The position numbers were made by a program, and so were the translations under genes. The notes below the pieces were generated by a model, which worked only from the letters and a program-made list of their open reading frames with translations, was not told the DNA's origin and did not search any database. Below, piece after piece: positions 19,269-30,188 of a stretch of 64,000 bases of DNA (its first letter is position 1; every line of letters begins with the position of its first letter). This stretch comes from Pseudomonas viridiflava (GTDB lineage Bacteria; Pseudomonadota; Gammaproteobacteria; Pseudomonadales; Pseudomonadaceae). The DNA is taken from contig NZ_UWFA01000259.1 in the NCBI RefSeq assembly GCF_900601905.1, positions 62,001-126,000 of the forward strand, written 5' to 3'.

Positions 19269-20102
19269 ATGACAATCATCGCCAGCTTGTTAAGAAGCGC
19301 CGAACTGCCCGATTCACCGACTGCGCGCCTGGACGTGGAGCTGCTGCTGGCAGCTGCCCTGGGCAAACCGCGCAGTTTCCTGCATACCTGGCCGGAGCGG
19401 ATCGTCAGCAGCGAAGCCGCACTGAAATTCGCCTCCTACCTGCAGCGCCGCCAGACCGGCGAGCCGGTGGCCTACATTCTCGGCCAGCAGGGTTTCTGGA
19501 AGCTGGACCTGGAAGTGGCGCCGCACACCTTGATTCCGCGCCCTGAAACCGAAATGCTCGTCGAAGCCGCTCTGGAACTGGTGCCTGCATTCGCCCAGAG
19601 TCAGGTGCTCGACCTGGGCACCGGCACCGGTGCCATCGCGTTGGCACTGGCCAGCGAGCGACCGGCCTGGCAGGTGACGGCGGTTGATCGGGTGCTCGAA
19701 GCCGTGGCCCTTGCCGAGCGCAATCGGCAACGCCTGCAGCTTGATAATGCCAAGGTGTTGAGCAGCCACTGGTTCGATTCCCTCGAAGGCAAGCGCTTCG
19801 ACCTGATCATCAGCAACCCGCCTTACATCGCTGCCGAAGATCCTCATCTGGTCACCGGCGACGTGCGTTTCGAGCCCAACAGTGCGCTGGTGGCCGGTGT
19901 CGATGGCCTGGACGACCTGCGCCTGATCACCGATCAGGCCCCTGCGTATCTGAATGCCGGTGGCTGGTTGCTGCTCGAACATGGCTACGACCAGGGCGCG
20001 GCGGTGCGCGATCTGCTGAGCAGCCATGGCTTTGAAAAAATCCAGACCCGCCGCGACCTGGGCGACCACGAGCGGATTACTTTCGGGCGCCTGCCGTGCT
20101 GA
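19269..20102 (+). CDS. prmC: Release factor glutamine methyltransferase
   Basis: 277-aa SAM-dependent enzyme that methylates the GGQ glutamine of release factors. The N-terminal helical domain carries YILGQQGFWKLDLEV and LIPRPETEMLVE. The SAM loop is VLDLGTGTGAIALALA and the catalytic motif is IISNPPYI. ATG 19269 directly abuts the prfA TAA. Confidence 0.97.
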   Translation: MTIIASLLRSAELPDSPTARLDVELLLAAALGKPRSFLHTWPERIVSSEAALKFASYLQRRQTGEPVAYILGQQGFWKLDLEVAPHTLIPRPETEMLVEAALELVPAFAQSQVLDLGTGTGAIALALASERPAWQVTAVDRVLEAVALAERNRQRLQLDNAKVLSSHWFDSLEGKRFDLIISNPPYIAAEDPHLVTGDVRFEPNSALVAGVDGLDDLRLITDQAPAYLNAGGWLLLEHGYDQGAAVRDLLSSHGFEKIQTRRDLGDHERITFGRLPC

Positions 20103-20857
20103 GTGATCAGGAACTGTTGCGCTACAGCCGACAGATTCTGTTGCAGCATGTCGACATCGACGGCCAGCTCAAGCTCAAGCAGAGCCGGGTGTTGATCGTC
20201 GGCCTTGGCGGCCTGGGGTCGCCAGTGGCGCTGTACCTGGCGGCTGCCGGGGTGGGTGAGCTGCATCTGGCGGACTTCGATACCGTCGACCTGACCAACC
20301 TGCAACGCCAAATCATCCACGACAGCCAGAGCGTCGGGCAGACCAAAGTCGAGTCGGCCATGGCCCGGCTCGGGGCGATCAACCCCGAAATTGCCTTGAT
20401 TGCCCATCGCGCTGCACTGGATGCCGATTCACTGTCGGCGGCTGTGCAGGCTGTCGATCTGGTGCTGGACTGCTCGGATAATTTTGCCACTCGCGGCGCG
20501 GTCAACGCCGCCTGTGTTGCCGCGCGCATACCCTTGGTCAGCGGAGCGGCCATTCGGCTCGAAGGGCAGTTGTCGGTGTTCGATCCTCGCCGCGCCGACA
20601 GCCCCTGCTATCACTGCTTGTACGGCCATGGCAGCGAGACTGAACTTACCTGCAGCGAAGCGGGAGTGCTCGGCCCGCTGGTGGGCCTGGTAGGGAGCCT
20701 GCAAGCCTTGGAAGCGCTGAAACTGCTGGCCGGTTTTGGTGAACCACTGGTAGGCCGTTTGCTGCTGATCGATGCCTTGAGCACGCGTTTTCGCGAGCTC
20801 AAGGTCAAGCGCGATCCGGGCTGTAGCGTGTGCGGTGAGCATGAACAAAGCCAGTGA
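20096..20857 (+). CDS. moeB: Molybdopterin-synthase adenylyltransferase
   Basis: 253-aa ThiF/MoeB-type E1-like enzyme that adenylates the C-terminus of MoaD during molybdopterin synthesis, and so supports nitrate reductase. It starts at GTG 20096 inside the prmC end (seven-base overlap). Nucleotide-binding [20 protein letters not shown], the R residue of NLQRQIIH, and the two zinc-binding pairs CYHC and CSVC are visible. A ThiF or HesA role is less likely given the zinc ligands and context. Confidence 0.92.
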   Translation: MLSDQELLRYSRQILLQHVDIDGQLKLKQSRVLIVGLGGLGSPVALYLAAAGVGELHLADFDTVDLTNLQRQIIHDSQSVGQTKVESAMARLGAINPEIALIAHRAALDADSLSAAVQAVDLVLDCSDNFATRGAVNAACVAARIPLVSGAAIRLEGQLSVFDPRRADSPCYHCLYGHGSETELTCSEAGVLGPLVGLVGSLQALEALKLLAGFGEPLVGRLLLIDALSTRFRELKVKRDPGCSVCGEHEQSQ

Positions 20858-21641
20858 TGCGCCGGTAGGCGTGTTTGATTCCGGCGTGGGTGGTTTGTCG
20901 GTGTTGGGCGAAATACGGAGCCTGTTACCTGCTGAATCGCTGCTGTATGTCGCCGACTGCGGTCACATCCCCTACGGCGAAAAGTCCCCCGAGTTCATTC
21001 GGCAACGTTGCATGAGCATCGCCGGTTTTTTCCGTGAGCAAGGTGCGAAGGCGCTGGTGCTGGCATGCAATACGGCGACCGCTGCGGCAGGTGCTCAGTT
21101 ACGCGAGCAGTATCCGGGCTGGCCGATTGTCGGCATGGAACCCGCCGTCAAACCGGCAGCGGCGGCGACCCGCAGCGGGGTAGTGGGGGTGCTGGCCACC
21201 ACCGGTACCCTGCAGAGCGCCAAGTTTGCCGCGCTGCTTGATCGCTTTGCCGGTAACGTGCGGGTCGTGACCCAACCCTGCCCCGGGTTGGTGGAGCTGA
21301 TTGAAACCGGCGATTTGTTCAGCCCGACGATTCGCGCCTTGCTGCAAAGCTATGTCGAGCCTCTGCTTGAAGCGGGTTGCGACACGATCATCCTCGGTTG
21401 CACCCACTATCCCTTCCTCAAACCCCTGTTGCGGGAAATGATCCCTGAATCGATCACCTTGATCGATACCGGCCACGCCGTGGCCCGGCAACTGCAGCGT
21501 TTACTCGATCAACGAGACCTGATCGCTAGGGGTCCGGCACGAGAAACGCTGTTCTGGACCAGTGCGGATCCCACTAAATTCAGAAACATCCTACCTGTAC
21601 TATGGAAAAAATCTGACAGTGTGCGAAGCTTCGGTTTGTAA
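20841..21641 (+). CDS. murI: Glutamate racemase
   Basis: About 266 aa; makes D-glutamate for peptidoglycan. Aspartate/glutamate racemase fold with [12 protein letters not shown] (catalytic Asp), the first cysteine in VLACNTATA and the second in LGCTHYPF. It overlaps the end of moeB. ATG 20841 is preferred; GTG 20835 would add two residues. Last gene of the hemA-to-murI run. Confidence 0.95.
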   Translation: MNKASDAPVGVFDSGVGGLSVLGEIRSLLPAESLLYVADCGHIPYGEKSPEFIRQRCMSIAGFFREQGAKALVLACNTATAAAGAQLREQYPGWPIVGMEPAVKPAAAATRSGVVGVLATTGTLQSAKFAALLDRFAGNVRVVTQPCPGLVELIETGDLFSPTIRALLQSYVEPLLEAGCDTIILGCTHYPFLKPLLREMIPESITLIDTGHAVARQLQRLLDQRDLIARGPARETLFWTSADPTKFRNILPVLWKKSDSVRSFGL

Positions 21642-21754
21642 AAAAATCGTGAAATCCACTCTTTTGCTCTGAACTAAGGCGCGTCGCCAGATTTCTATAG
21701 CAACAGATGAGTTGTAAATACCTAATAACTGCATTGGTAAATAGGAAGTTTCTG

Positions 21755-22273
21755 ATGAAGCGTCTGTTTTGTCTGGCTGCGATTGCGGCCGCTTTACTGG
21801 GGCAAACCTCTCTTTCTCAAGCGGCGGGTGTGGAGTTTTCGGTCGGGCAGACCGGGCAGACCACCCAGACTTATCGCCTGGGCATGAAGTTTGATTGGGA
21901 CCAAAGCTGGCTGCAGAGCGACGTGGGTCGTCTGACCGGCTACTGGGACGGCGCTTATACCTATTGGGATGGCGACAAAGGCTCAAGTAACAACAGCCTT
22001 TCGTTCTCGCCGGTATTGGTTTACGAATTCGCAGGCGACACGGTCAAGCCTTATGTCGAGGCTGGCATTGGCGTCGCGGTCTTCTCCAATACCAAATACG
22101 AAGAAAAAGATTTCGGTTCGGCTTTCAACTTTGAAGACCGTATCGGCTTTGGTCTGCGCTTCAACGGCGGCCACGAAATCGGTATCCGCGCGACACACTA
22201 TTCAAACGCGGGTATCAAGCAGCCAAACGATGGGATAGAAAGTTACGCGCTGCATTACACGATGCCGTTGTAA
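21755..22273 (+). CDS. pagL: Lipid A 3-O-deacylase, PagL-like
   Basis: 172-aa outer-membrane beta-barrel hydrolase with a signal peptide (about 1-24, ending SQA). It removes the 3-O acyl chain of lipid A, which lowers recognition by host immune receptors. The catalytic His/Ser/Glu triad of PagL appears as HYSNAGIKQPNDGIESY near the C-terminus. ATG 21755 has AGGAAG seven bases before it; an in-frame ATG at 21707 is rejected. It is a single gene after murI. Confidence 0.88.
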   Translation: MKRLFCLAAIAAALLGQTSLSQAAGVEFSVGQTGQTTQTYRLGMKFDWDQSWLQSDVGRLTGYWDGAYTYWDGDKGSSNNSLSFSPVLVYEFAGDTVKPYVEAGIGVAVFSNTKYEEKDFGSAFNFEDRIGFGLRFNGGHEIGIRATHYSNAGIKQPNDGIESYALHYTMPL

Positions 22274-22293
22274 TCGCGGGCAATGGATCTTTT

Positions 22294-22398
22294 GTGGGAG
22301 CGACCGGGGTGGCGCTCCACCTTGCTCGCGAATACGGTATTCCAGGCACAAAAATGTGCCGGTTGTACTGACCTCTTCGCGAGCAAGCTCGCTCCCTC
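22294..22398. repeat. REPIN (GAGCAAGCTCGC type) with an interrupted left arm
   Basis: The right arm CGCGAGCAAGCTCGCTCCC is complete. The left arm starts GTGGGAGCGA but then has about 18 extra bases (around 22304-22321, itself partly palindromic) before CTTGCTCGCGAA. The element fills the space between pagL and the convergent YkgJ gene. Confidence 0.75.
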
Positions 22399-22469
22399 AG
22401 GTCCCGTGCTTGCTGCGCGGCAGCGCGGCGTCCGGACGAACTGGGCGCTGCCACAGAAGTTTGCTTGAA

Positions 22470-22784
22470 TTATAGATACGCCGTCTCGATCCCCATCCGC
22501 TCTGTCATGCATTCTTCCGATCCGGTCGCAAACTCGCGGCAGATGAGTGGGCGTTTTTCGTAGATCGTACACATCATGGTGTTGCGATCCAGCGCCGCGC
22601 ACCAGCCGTCGTCCAGACGCAGCATGACTTCACCTCCCCAATCGTCGTGGTCGATGAAACGTTCGGGCACGCCGGTGTCGGTGATCAGCATCACTTCCAG
22701 TTGGCAGCAGCAGGCCGCACAGGTCGAGCACGTGATGGCTGTGTCTGTGGGGATTGTGTTCAGTGGGATCAGGGTCGACGTCAT
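22470..22784 (-). CDS. YkgJ family cysteine-cluster protein
   Basis: 104 aa. Cysteines CSTCAACCCQLE near the N-terminus and C..Y/F-rich segments (GWCAALDRNTMMCTIYEKRP, LICREF, EEC) match the YkgJ/UPF0153 family, thought to bind a metal or Fe-S cluster. Function unknown. Seventeen bases after the end of the DUF2878 gene on the same strand, so it may be the tail of that operon or separate. Confidence 0.9.
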   Translation of the reverse strand: MTSTLIPLNTIPTDTAITCSTCAACCCQLEVMLITDTGVPERFIDHDDWGGEVMLRLDDGWCAALDRNTMMCTIYEKRPLICREFATGSEECMTERMGIETAYL

Positions 22785-22800
22785 AGCCGCGCAGTGTATG

Positions 22801-23322
22801 TCAGTGTGTATCGCGGGTGTGGATTGCTTGAGTCGCCATTGATCGATTGGCCAGCCATTGCAGCAGCGGAAACACGCCTGCCCAGATCACCGCCAGAATC
22901 AACATGCTCGGCCACACGCCCAGTGGCAATTGCACGCCCGCCAGTTTCGAGCCTGCGTAATACGACATCGGCCCACCTACCGCGCCGAGCAGGCTGGCCC
23001 GCCACCAGGGCTTGGCAGTCCAGGCCAGGCAATGATTGAGCGTCGTGGCCAACACCGGCCAGAGCACGATCAACCACAATGGAATCAGCAACCCGCCGTT
23101 ATCGAATGCAAATACCCCTAGGTGCATCAGCGCGCTATCGAGCAGCACGCCCACACTGGTTATCCACAACAGCAATTTGCCTTCAGCCGCCCACGAACTT
23201 ATCCACAGCAGATGAACCGCCAGAACGCCAATCGCCAGCAACAGCCAAAGGCTGTTGCCACCCATCACGCAGGCGAACCAGCCCAGCTGGAACAGCACGG
23301 CATTGGCGATAGTCTTAAACAT
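22801..23322 (-). CDS. DUF2878 membrane protein
   Basis: 173 aa with about five membrane spans and no soluble domain; DUF2878 family of unknown function. The start ATG 23322 lies inside the last codons of the methyltransferase gene (eight-base overlap), so it is translationally coupled to it. Last gene of the nine-gene operon that starts at 31151. An inner-membrane partner of the lipid-modifying enzymes is a reasonable guess only. Confidence 0.85.
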   Translation of the reverse strand: MFKTIANAVLFQLGWFACVMGGNSLWLLLAIGVLAVHLLWISSWAAEGKLLLWITSVGVLLDSALMHLGVFAFDNGGLLIPLWLIVLWPVLATTLNHCLAWTAKPWWRASLLGAVGGPMSYYAGSKLAGVQLPLGVWPSMLILAVIWAGVFPLLQWLANRSMATQAIHTRDTH

Positions 23323-24583
23323 CCAGGCGGCCCAGCAACGGCAGTGGCTGCGCCAGGGGTTTGGCCAGCAACAGTTGCGCGGTGCCAATGGTGCGCTCCA
23401 GAAACCCGCCCTCGCAGTAACACAGGTAAAACTCCCACAGCCGCAGGAAGTAATCGTCGTAACCCAGTTCGCTCAGTGCGCCGTGGGCGTGGCGGAAGTT
23501 GTCGTGCCAGATACGCAGGGTGCGTGCGTAATGCGGGCCGAAGTCCTCCATGTGCAGCAGGTTCATGTCGGTATCGCGGGTGACGATTTCGAGCATTTTC
23601 TGCAGCGACGGCAAGGCTCCGCCGGGGAAGATGTGCCGCTGAATGAAGTCGACACTGCGCTTGGCCTGCTCGTAACGTTGATCACGAATGGTGATCGCCT
23701 GCAGCAACATCAGGCCATCGTCCTTGAGCAGGTGCGCGCATTGCTTGAAGTAAGTCGGCAGGAAGCGATGGCCCACCGCTTCGATCATTTCGATGGACAC
23801 CAGTTTGTCGAACTGCCCGGTCAGGTCCCGATAATCCTTGAGCAGCAGCGTGACCTGACCCTGCAGGCCCAGCTCTGAAATACGCTGCTCGGTGTAGGCA
23901 AACTGTTCTTTGGACAAGGTGGTCGTGGTGACTTTGCAGCCGTAGTGCTGCGCGGCATAGATCGCCATGCTGCCCCAGCCGGTACCGATTTCCAGCAGAT
24001 GATCCTGCGGGGTGAGCGCAAGCTTCTGGCAGATGCGCTCCAGCTTGTTCAGCTGCGCCTGCTCCAGCGTGTCGGTGGGGCTGAGGAACTGTGCCGCGGA
24101 GTACATCATGGTCGGATCGAGAAACTGTTCGAACAGGTCGTTGCCGAGGTCGTAATGCGCGGCGATGTTTTTCTGCGAGCCCTGCCGGGTGTTGCGATTG
24201 AGCCAGTGCAGCCCCTGAATCAGCGGGCGCCCCAGCCGGGCCATGCCGCCTTCCATGCCGTCGAGCACGTCCAGGTTGCTGACGAATACGCGGATCACTG
24301 CGGTCAGGTCCGGCGAGGTCCAGTAGCTATGAATAAAGGCCTCACCGGCGCCGATCGAGCCATTGCTGGCGACCATGCCCCAGGTGGCCGAATCCAGAAT
24401 CCGGATTTCGCCCTGCAGCAGCGCACCGGCGGTGCCAAATACGTGGCGCTCGTCGCCTTCGTTGATCACCAACTGGCCCTTGCGCAGTTGCTTGAGCTGG
24501 CGCAGGACGCCCCGGCGCAAGATGCTGGCTGTCAGGCTGTTGGTCCCCAGATTGGCAGAAAAACTACTGCTACTGCTTTTCAT
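23315..24583 (-). CDS. Cyclopropane-fatty-acid synthase-like SAM methyltransferase
   Basis: 422 aa of the Cfa/mycolic acid synthase family, which transfer a methylene or methyl group from SAM to the double bond of membrane phospholipid acyl chains. An N-terminal lipid-binding region of about 110 residues precedes NIAAHYDLGNDLFEQFLD, the SAM site LLEIGTGWGSMAIYAAQ, and the KLVSIEMIEAVGHRF motif; the late HIFPGG segment is also typical. In this gene company it may be a variant making methylated rather than cyclopropane fatty acids (UfaM-like). Overlaps the genes on both sides. Confidence 0.9.
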   Translation of the reverse strand: MKSSSSSFSANLGTNSLTASILRRGVLRQLKQLRKGQLVINEGDERHVFGTAGALLQGEIRILDSATWGMVASNGSIGAGEAFIHSYWTSPDLTAVIRVFVSNLDVLDGMEGGMARLGRPLIQGLHWLNRNTRQGSQKNIAAHYDLGNDLFEQFLDPTMMYSAAQFLSPTDTLEQAQLNKLERICQKLALTPQDHLLEIGTGWGSMAIYAAQHYGCKVTTTTLSKEQFAYTEQRISELGLQGQVTLLLKDYRDLTGQFDKLVSIEMIEAVGHRFLPTYFKQCAHLLKDDGLMLLQAITIRDQRYEQAKRSVDFIQRHIFPGGALPSLQKMLEIVTRDTDMNLLHMEDFGPHYARTLRIWHDNFRHAHGALSELGYDDYFLRLWEFYLCYCEGGFLERTIGTAQLLLAKPLAQPLPLLGRLDV

Positions 24584-25370
24584 GGCGCGGATCCCTAGGT
24601 TGCGTGGCGGCAGTGCGGTATTCGCCGTCGGCAGCCTGATGAGGAGAAAGAGGAGTGCGCTTGAGCAACAGGCGCAGGGCTTGCCAGTAGATCGCCAGAC
24701 ACGTTTTGGCGGTCATCCACGGAAAGGTCAGTAAATAGCGGTGCAGGCTGTGACGATTCAACGCCTGGCGATGCAGGTTCAAGGTCGCGTCGAAGATCTT
24801 GAAATCGCCTTGCCAGTCGGCCATGTGCACGCCGAGGCGGGCGTCCGGCGGGCTGAAGCTCATGCGGTATTCCAGGTCCCGGGGCAGAAACGGCGAAACA
24901 TGGAACGCCTTGGCGACCGCAAAACGCTGATGACCACTGCCTTCGGCGGGCAGCACATAGTGGTAGCGCTCGCGCCAGGGTGTGTTGGTCACTTCGCAGA
25001 GGATCGCCGCCAGCGTGCCATCGGCTTCGTGACAGTAAAAGAAACTCACCGGGTTGAACGCCAGGCCCCAACTGCGCGCCTGAGTCAGCAGGCAGACATT
25101 GCCCAGCGGGACACGGCCGATGGCCTGACCCACGCGCTCGCGCACTGCGTCAATCAGCTTCACGCCCTGGCGCGTGGACTCACGCAGGTAGTCGGTCTCG
25201 CGAAAGGCAAACGGCGCCCAGCGACCCTTGCCCGCCAGCGGCGACAGACCGAGCACCGCGTCCTGTTCGTCCAGGTCCAGGTACAACAGACCGATCCGAT
25301 AGCGGAAGTCATGGGCGCGTGGCGCGAAGCGGCGATGGGCGATCCAGCCGCTGTAGAGCGCGCTGTTCAA
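24570..25370 (-). CDS. DUF1365 family protein
   Basis: 266 aa, DUF1365, with the typical opening SALYSGWIAHRRFAPRAHDFRYRIGLLYLDLDE split over the first 35 residues. The family has no proven activity but is almost always beside a FAD oxidoreductase and a Cfa-like methyltransferase, as here. It overlaps the methyltransferase start by 14 bases and the FAD gene stop by four. A role in oxidising or modifying unsaturated fatty acids is inferred from context. Confidence 0.92.
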   Translation of the reverse strand: MNSALYSGWIAHRRFAPRAHDFRYRIGLLYLDLDEQDAVLGLSPLAGKGRWAPFAFRETDYLRESTRQGVKLIDAVRERVGQAIGRVPLGNVCLLTQARSWGLAFNPVSFFYCHEADGTLAAILCEVTNTPWRERYHYVLPAEGSGHQRFAVAKAFHVSPFLPRDLEYRMSFSPPDARLGVHMADWQGDFKIFDATLNLHRQALNRHSLHRYLLTFPWMTAKTCLAIYWQALRLLLKRTPLSPHQAADGEYRTAATQPRDPRHEKQ

Positions 25371-26614
25371 AGGCTCTCCCCGAACGCCTGGGCAACCCGC
25401 AGCCCGCTGACCACGCCATCTTCATGGAACCCGTTGGCCCAGTAAGCGCCGCAGAACCAGGTGTGGTGAGCACCGTTGAGTTCTTCCCAGCGGGCCTGCG
25501 CCGCGACGCCCGCCAGGCTGTATTGCGGGTGCGCGTATTGATAGCGGGCCAGAATCTTGTTCGGATCGATGGCTTCGGTCTGGTTCAGGCTGACGCAAAA
25601 CGTGGTGTCGCTTTCGATGCCCTGCAGGATGTTCATGTCATACGTCACGGCGGCCATTTGCCGAGGGCCGCCTCCGAGGCGGTAGTTCCAGCTGGCCCAC
25701 GCCAGCTTGCGCTTGGGCAGCAGGCGCGTGTCGGTGTGCAGCACCACGTCGTTCTCGGCATAGGGCAGGGCACCGAGGATTTCCTGCTCGGCCGCGCTTG
25801 GCTGTGCCAGCAGTTTCAGGGCCTGATCGCTGTGACAGGCAAAGATGACTTTGTCGAAGCGCTCACTGCCCGCCGCACTGTGCAGCGTAACGCCTTGCTC
25901 ATCGCGCTCGACCCTGTGCACCGGGCAAGCCAGGCGGATTCGTTCGCGGAAGGAGGCCGTCAGCGGTTCGATGTAGGCGCTGGAGCCGCCTTTGATCACG
26001 CACCACTGCGGCCGATTGCTCACCGAAAGCAGGCCGTGGTTCTTGAAAAACCGCACAAAGAATTGCAGCGGGAACCCCAGCATGTCGGCCAGTGACATCG
26101 ACCAGATAGCCGCGCCCATGGGCACGATGTAATGCTCGATGAAGCGCTGCCCATAACCGTGACTTTCAAGGTAATCGCCGAGCGTGGTATGCGCGGCGAT
26201 GCGCTGGCTTTCGAGGTCCGCCAGGGCTTCGCGGTTGAAGCGCAGAATGTCGCGCAGCATGCCCCAGAAGGTCGGCGACAGCAGGTTGCTGCGCTGGGCG
26301 AACAGGCTGTTGAGGTTATTGCCGTTGTATTCGGTGCGGGTCTTGGGATCACACACCGAGAAACTCATTTCGGTGGGCTTGAACCCTACGCCGATCTGGC
26401 CCAGCAACTTGATGAAGTTCGGGTAGGTCCAGTCGTTGAAGACGATGAAGCCGGTATCAATGGCGTAGTCGCGCGCGCCCACTTGTACGTCGACAGTATG
26501 AGTGTGCCCGCCGATCCAGTCGGCGGCTTCGAAGACGCTGATCTCATGCTTGCGGTTGAGCAGATAGGCGCTGGTCAGCCCGGCGATACCGCTGCCGACG
26601 ATGGCGATTTTCAT
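25367..26614 (-). CDS. FAD-dependent amine-oxidase-like oxidoreductase
   Basis: 415 aa. The dinucleotide-binding start KIAIVGSGIAGLTSAYLL with the following FEAADWIGGHTHTVDV is typical of the NAD(P)-binding amine-oxidase/desaturase fold, related to phytoene desaturase and protoporphyrinogen oxidase. The C-terminal FCGAYWANGFHEDGVVSGLR completes the FAD site. The substrate is unknown; linkage with the Cfa-like and DUF1365 genes suggests desaturation or oxidation of a lipid. Overlaps its neighbours at ATGA junctions. Confidence 0.9.
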   Translation of the reverse strand: MKIAIVGSGIAGLTSAYLLNRKHEISVFEAADWIGGHTHTVDVQVGARDYAIDTGFIVFNDWTYPNFIKLLGQIGVGFKPTEMSFSVCDPKTRTEYNGNNLNSLFAQRSNLLSPTFWGMLRDILRFNREALADLESQRIAAHTTLGDYLESHGYGQRFIEHYIVPMGAAIWSMSLADMLGFPLQFFVRFFKNHGLLSVSNRPQWCVIKGGSSAYIEPLTASFRERIRLACPVHRVERDEQGVTLHSAAGSERFDKVIFACHSDQALKLLAQPSAAEQEILGALPYAENDVVLHTDTRLLPKRKLAWASWNYRLGGGPRQMAAVTYDMNILQGIESDTTFCVSLNQTEAIDPNKILARYQYAHPQYSLAGVAAQARWEELNGAHHTWFCGAYWANGFHEDGVVSGLRVAQAFGESL

Positions 26615-27393
26615 TGAGCGTCCTTGTTCTGCGAGCGGGCCATGCGTTTGCCCAGCGCCAGTTGCAGCCGGACAGGCAACATCGCCAGAAGACGCAAGGT
26701 CAGGATGAATGGGCCGGGAAAGGCGATCTCCATCGGTCGACGTTTACGCTGCAAGCGCTCGGCAATAAACGTGGCGGCTTTGGCGACCGGCCAGCGCATC
26801 GGCATCGGGAAGTCGTTTTTTGCCGTCAGCGGAGTGTCGACAAAGCCTGGGCTGACGATGGTCACGTCAATGTTTTCGTGGGCCAGATCGATGCGCAGTG
26901 ACTGCAGCAGATAGCGCAACCCGGCCTTGGATGCGCCGTAGGCTTCGCTGCGGGTCAGCGGCAGATAAGTGACCGCGCTGCACACCCCGACCAGATGCGG
27001 TTGATGCCCTTTGCGCAGCAACAGCAAGGCTTCCTGGATGCAGTACGAGCTGGCCAGCAGGTTGGTGCGCACCACGCGCTCGATCAAAGCCGCGTCGAAG
27101 TGTTTGCTGTCCACGTATTCGCAGGTACCGGCATTGAGAATCGCGCAATCCAGCGCGCCCCACACCTGATTGATGCGTTCGCCGATCCCGGTCACGTCTT
27201 CGTTGTCGGTGACATCCCCGGGCGCCAGCAACACTTGCCCCGGAAAACGCTGGTCCAGCGCTTCCAGTGGCGCCAGGCTGCGGGCGGTGAGGGCCAGTTG
27301 GTGACCGGCTTTGAGCAGTTCTTCGGCCAGCGCCAGCCCGATTCCGCTGCTGGCCCCGGTCAACCAGATCCGTTTGACGTTCGGGTTGTTCAT
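26611..27393 (-). CDS. Short-chain dehydrogenase/reductase
   Basis: 260 aa, classical SDR. Cofactor loop LTGASSGIGLALAEEL, the NAG motif in AILNAGTCEYVD, and catalytic Tyr/Lys in SEAYGASKAG. The arginine after the cofactor loop suggests NADPH. Substrate unknown. Starts four bases inside the NTF2-like gene and ends four bases inside the FAD gene, so it is part of the photolyase operon. Confidence 0.92.
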   Translation of the reverse strand: MNNPNVKRIWLTGASSGIGLALAEELLKAGHQLALTARSLAPLEALDQRFPGQVLLAPGDVTDNEDVTGIGERINQVWGALDCAILNAGTCEYVDSKHFDAALIERVVRTNLLASSYCIQEALLLLRKGHQPHLVGVCSAVTYLPLTRSEAYGASKAGLRYLLQSLRIDLAHENIDVTIVSPGFVDTPLTAKNDFPMPMRWPVAKAATFIAERLQRKRRPMEIAFPGPFILTLRLLAMLPVRLQLALGKRMARSQNKDAQ

Positions 27394-27804
27394 CCCAGTC
27401 TCCTTTTCAGCCAGGCGATAAGCGTGCCCATGACCGGCAAGTGCTCGTAGAGCAGCGCCCCGGCGTCGAAATAGTCACGATGTTGGTAAACCTTGTCCCG
27501 CCACAGCAGGTGCGAACAGCCATCGACGCGGATCGTGCGACCCTTGGCCAGGCGCGGGTGCGAATAGCTCATGGTCCAGCGCAGATAGCCGTTACCAGGG
27601 GCAACCTCGTCAAAGGCGTAAAAGTCAAAATGCAGATGGCTGACATTGGCGTACAGCTCGCCGAAATAGCGCTGCATGTCGTTGAGGCCGCGAATCTGGT
27701 GCAGCGGGTCGGTGAACAGCACGTCATCGGTGTACAGCGTGGTCAGCCGATCCAGACTGTGTTTATCCAGCGCGGCAAATTCCCGGGCGAAGCAACGCAG
27801 GTAA

Positions 27805-27812
<8 letters not shown>
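27390..27812 (-). CDS. NTF2-like (SnoaL-type) protein
   Basis: 140 aa with the cone-shaped NTF2 fold signature: FAALDKHSLDRLTTLYTDDV, VLFTDPLHQIRGLNDMQRYF and the late HRDYFDAGALLYEHLP. Some members are small isomerases, others only bind ligands. Overlaps the photolyase start of the operon and the SDR end. Function unknown; probably acts on the same substrate as the SDR and FAD enzymes. Confidence 0.9.
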
Positions 27813-29253
<1,441 letters not shown>

Positions 29254-29255
29254 AG

Positions 29256-30185
29256 TCATTCCTTGAAAAGGTCCATTAGCTGCAGGGCGGCCAGCGCGCC
29301 AATCGGATCCTGCGCCAGATGCAGGCCTTCGATCTTGCTGATCGATTCGCCCAGCTCATCGCTATGGATGCGCACGCTGGTGCCCGCCAGTACGGTCGGG
29401 CAGGGCACGTTGCTCAGCAGTTTCGAGAGCTGCACGGTGCTCAGCGCTTTGCTGGAATACAGCAGCACCGCCCGCGGCTTGAGAAATTCGGCAGCCAGCG
29501 CCAGCTCGCCGTTGGGCAATGGCCAGTCAAAGACCTCGACCGGGCAGTCGGCGGCACTGATCAGCCAGGCGCTCAGCCATAGATGCGGCTCCATCGGCAG
29601 GTCCGAATGGTTGACCAGCAATACCGGCGCGCCACTGACCTGACGGTTGTTGTGGTAGATCCGCGCGCCCAGCTTGCTGCGCAGCCAGGAGTAGAAAAAG
29701 GTGCGTTCCATCTGCCCGCCGAACTGCCCCTGCCAGCGGCTTTCCAGGTCTGCCAGCAGCGGCATCAGCAACTGCTCACAGACGGTGCGCGGCGGATACA
29801 GCGACATGGCCTGGTTGAACAGGTCGTCCACCCGCCGCTCGGCGAGTTCACCAATGGCTTTGCTCAGGTTCTGTTTGAGCGCTTCCCAGTCACTGCCGGG
29901 AACGTTGGTCTCGGGCTGTCGGCTGTCGATGAGGTTTTTCACCTGGCTGACCGATACGCCACGGTTGAGCCAGGTAAGAATGTCCAGCACGCGCTGCACA
30001 TGCGCGTGGGAATACAGCCGATGCCCCTTGGGCGTGCGATGCGGGATGATCAGCCCATAGCGACGCTCCCAGGCGCGCAAGGTCACCGCGTTGACACCGG
30101 TCTGGCGCGAGACCTCGCGGATCGGCAGCCAGTCTTCTGCCATGCCCGGCTCGTCGTCGTGTACTGGGTGACTAATGTCATTCAT
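29256..30185 (-). CDS. MerR-type regulator, class II LitR/CarH-like
   Basis: 309 aa. N-terminal MerR winged helix (LPIREVSRQTGVNAVTLRAW, then ERRYGLIIPHRTPKGHRLYS) followed by a helical and Rossmann region in the layout of the B12-dependent light sensors CarH/LitR. The B12-binding motifs expected there (W-x9-EH and DxHxxG) are not visible, so it is probably a B12-independent class II LitR, as reported for Pseudomonas putida, perhaps responding through a partner photosensor. It sits between DUF523/DUF1722 and phrB. Likely repressor of the TGTACA sites upstream. Confidence 0.88.
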   Translation of the reverse strand: MNDISHPVHDDEPGMAEDWLPIREVSRQTGVNAVTLRAWERRYGLIIPHRTPKGHRLYSHAHVQRVLDILTWLNRGVSVSQVKNLIDSRQPETNVPGSDWEALKQNLSKAIGELAERRVDDLFNQAMSLYPPRTVCEQLLMPLLADLESRWQGQFGGQMERTFFYSWLRSKLGARIYHNNRQVSGAPVLLVNHSDLPMEPHLWLSAWLISAADCPVEVFDWPLPNGELALAAEFLKPRAVLLYSSKALSTVQLSKLLSNVPCPTVLAGTSVRIHSDELGESISKIEGLHLAQDPIGALAALQLMDLFKE

Positions 30186-30188
30186 GGG

